Below are positions 63,291-64,000 of a stretch of 64,000 bases of DNA, one piece after another; the stretch's first letter is position 1, and each line of letters begins with the position of its first letter. Under the pieces are notes generated by a model. The model worked only from the letters and a program-made list of their open reading frames with translations, was not told where the DNA came from and did no database searches. Location of the stretch: the NCBI GenBank assembly GCA_021797555.1, contig JAJZZM010000013.1, positions 186,001 to 250,000 on the forward strand, in the 5' to 3' direction. The translations under genes were made by a program, and so were the position numbers. The DNA comes from Thermoplasmata archaeon. Its GTDB lineage: Archaea; Thermoplasmatota; Thermoplasmata; Thermoplasmatales; Thermoplasmataceae.

Positions 63291-63690
63291 ATTCGGTTTT
63301 TACCAGTGAAGCTGTATTTACCATTTCCTTTGCGGCCTTAGTATAGCGCATTATCTTCATCATCGGGCCATCAAGCTTGAATTTTCCTGTCATAAGGCCC
63401 TGTATTGGGTCTATTTCCCTGTTTATCAGTTTAACCCAGTTTGAATATTTTCCAGTATACTTAAATTCTGATTTCTTCAGTTCAGTTTCCTTATCTGAAG
63501 CCTTATATGACCTGCATTCCCCATGATACAAATCCAGGTAAAGGTACCATGTTTTGCTATATTTCTCATCAGGCTGCACAACAAAGGTGATATCACCCTC
63601 CCATGTTTTGCCTGCATCCTTATATTCGCTGTTGCCATTCAGAGCTTTTACATATTCATCTGCCCATTCGGGACCCGGAAAAATTGCCAT
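63280..63690 (-). CDS. SCP2 sterol-binding-domain protein
   Basis: 136 aa. Pattern AIFPGPEWADEYVKALNGNSEY at the N-terminus and GLMTGKFKLDGPMMKIMRYTKAA at the C-terminus match the SCP-2 lipid-transfer fold. It may hold a hydrophobic alcohol or aldehyde for the next two enzymes. Leads the operon. Confidence 0.75.
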   Translation of the reverse strand: MAIFPGPEWADEYVKALNGNSEYKDAGKTWEGDITFVVQPDEKYSKTWYLYLDLYHGECRSYKASDKETELKKSEFKYTGKYSNWVKLINREIDPIQGLMTGKFKLDGPMMKIMRYTKAAKEMVNTASLVKTEFGA

Positions 63691-63744
63691 AATAATTATA
63701 AATGCAAACTGTATATAAATATTATCAAATGGATATTATAGCTC

Positions 63745-63897
63745 TTACAAAAACATTTTTTCAATATTTTTATCCGTATTTACAATTAAAACTTTTGGAT
63801 CATCGCCTTCCCTTAGCCATTTAAGCTCACTTAAATCATTTGATGCCACCATTGTATCTATGTGAAAACCCTTATAAATTACTAAATTCACAGTCAT
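63745..63897 (-). CDS. 50-aa protein, not recognised
   Basis: From ATG 63897 it reads MTVNLVIYKGFHIDTMVASN and ends NTDKNIEKMFL. It starts 6 bases after the stop of the upstream gene, and has mixed strand/helix character. No family match; could be a separate small subunit. Confidence 0.45.
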   Translation of the reverse strand: MTVNLVIYKGFHIDTMVASNDLSELKWLREGDDPKVLIVNTDKNIEKMFL

Positions 63898-63902
63898 ATT
63901 TT

Positions 63903-64000
63903 TTAAAGAATTTCTATGTTTTTCATTATTGTACTCATCATATTTGTTATATATTCCCTGTCTGCTGACTTATTTTCCTCATGTTTAAAAACAAATGCCC
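63903..64000 (-). CDS. C-terminal end of a gene running off the window
   Basis: The reverse strand is open in one frame from 64000 to a TAA at 63903, ending NMMSTIMKNIEIL. Too short to identify. It precedes the 50-aa gene in the same direction. Confidence 0.4.
   Translation of the reverse strand, partial: AFVFKHEENKSADREYITNMMSTIMKNIEIL

Overview
The window looks like a chromosome segment of an AT-rich thermoacidophilic archaeon of the order Thermoplasmatales, most likely close to Picrophilus, Ferroplasma or Acidiplasma. This is an inference. It rests on archaeal-type prolyl-tRNA synthetase, archaeal-style promoters with TATA boxes about 25 bases ahead of leaderless starts, a Ta0938-family gene, an adenosine-specific kinase, a CutABC-type molybdenum aldehyde oxidoreductase and many small MFS/APC transporters. 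No rRNA operon is present, so the species cannot be fixed.

Bases 1-30,360 are mostly ordinary chromosome. In order: a YeeE/YedE transporter with a divergent CARF-wHTH regulator; a dead transposase; a prolyl oligopeptidase; a heptose-kinase-like GHMP kinase; moaC/moaB; a Rieske protein; an HtrA-like protease; a three-subunit molybdenum hydroxylase (FAD, 2Fe-2S and Mo subunits); several small enzymes; a two-gene FAD/Fe-S 2-hydroxyacid dehydrogenase; aspartate kinase with aspartate-semialdehyde dehydrogenase; proS with a HAD phosphatase; a glycosyltransferase; transporters; and moaE. The Moa genes fit the need of the Mo-hydroxylase for molybdopterin.

Bases 30,424-40,903 are an integrated element of about 10.5 kb. 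It is bounded by a 12-bp repeat, CCGGCGGGCTCA, one copy being the 3' end of tRNA-Arg(CCG) and the other lying 58 bp upstream of a tyrosine recombinase gene. Inside are a coiled-coil protein, a type II restriction-modification pair set between two related ~85-bp direct repeats, a 600-bp iteron-rich A+T region that looks like a replication origin, and an operon of AbrB-like regulator, 48-aa protein, LSm/Hfq-like protein and large ATPase (probable Rep). A winged-helix regulator is divergent to this operon and has operator-like repeats.

Bases 41,000-55,000 are accessory in character: a ParA ATPase with a small partner, several unrecognised proteins, a HEPN-like protein, a GmhA isomerase, decayed AbiEii and GH4 genes, a Ta0938 pair, a paralogous membrane-protein pair, a HEPN/MNT toxin-antitoxin pair and an AAA ATPase with a C-terminal winged helix.

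Bases 55,000-64,000 hold a tight operon of an alkylglycerone-phosphate synthase homologue, an FAD glycerol-3-phosphate dehydrogenase and a diacylglycerol-kinase-family lipid kinase. This is the most unusual metabolic find, because archaeal ether lipids are normally built on glycerol-1-phosphate by other enzymes. It is followed by a DHA2-type exporter, an SCP2/alcohol dehydrogenase/aldehyde dehydrogenase operon and a gene cut off by the window end.
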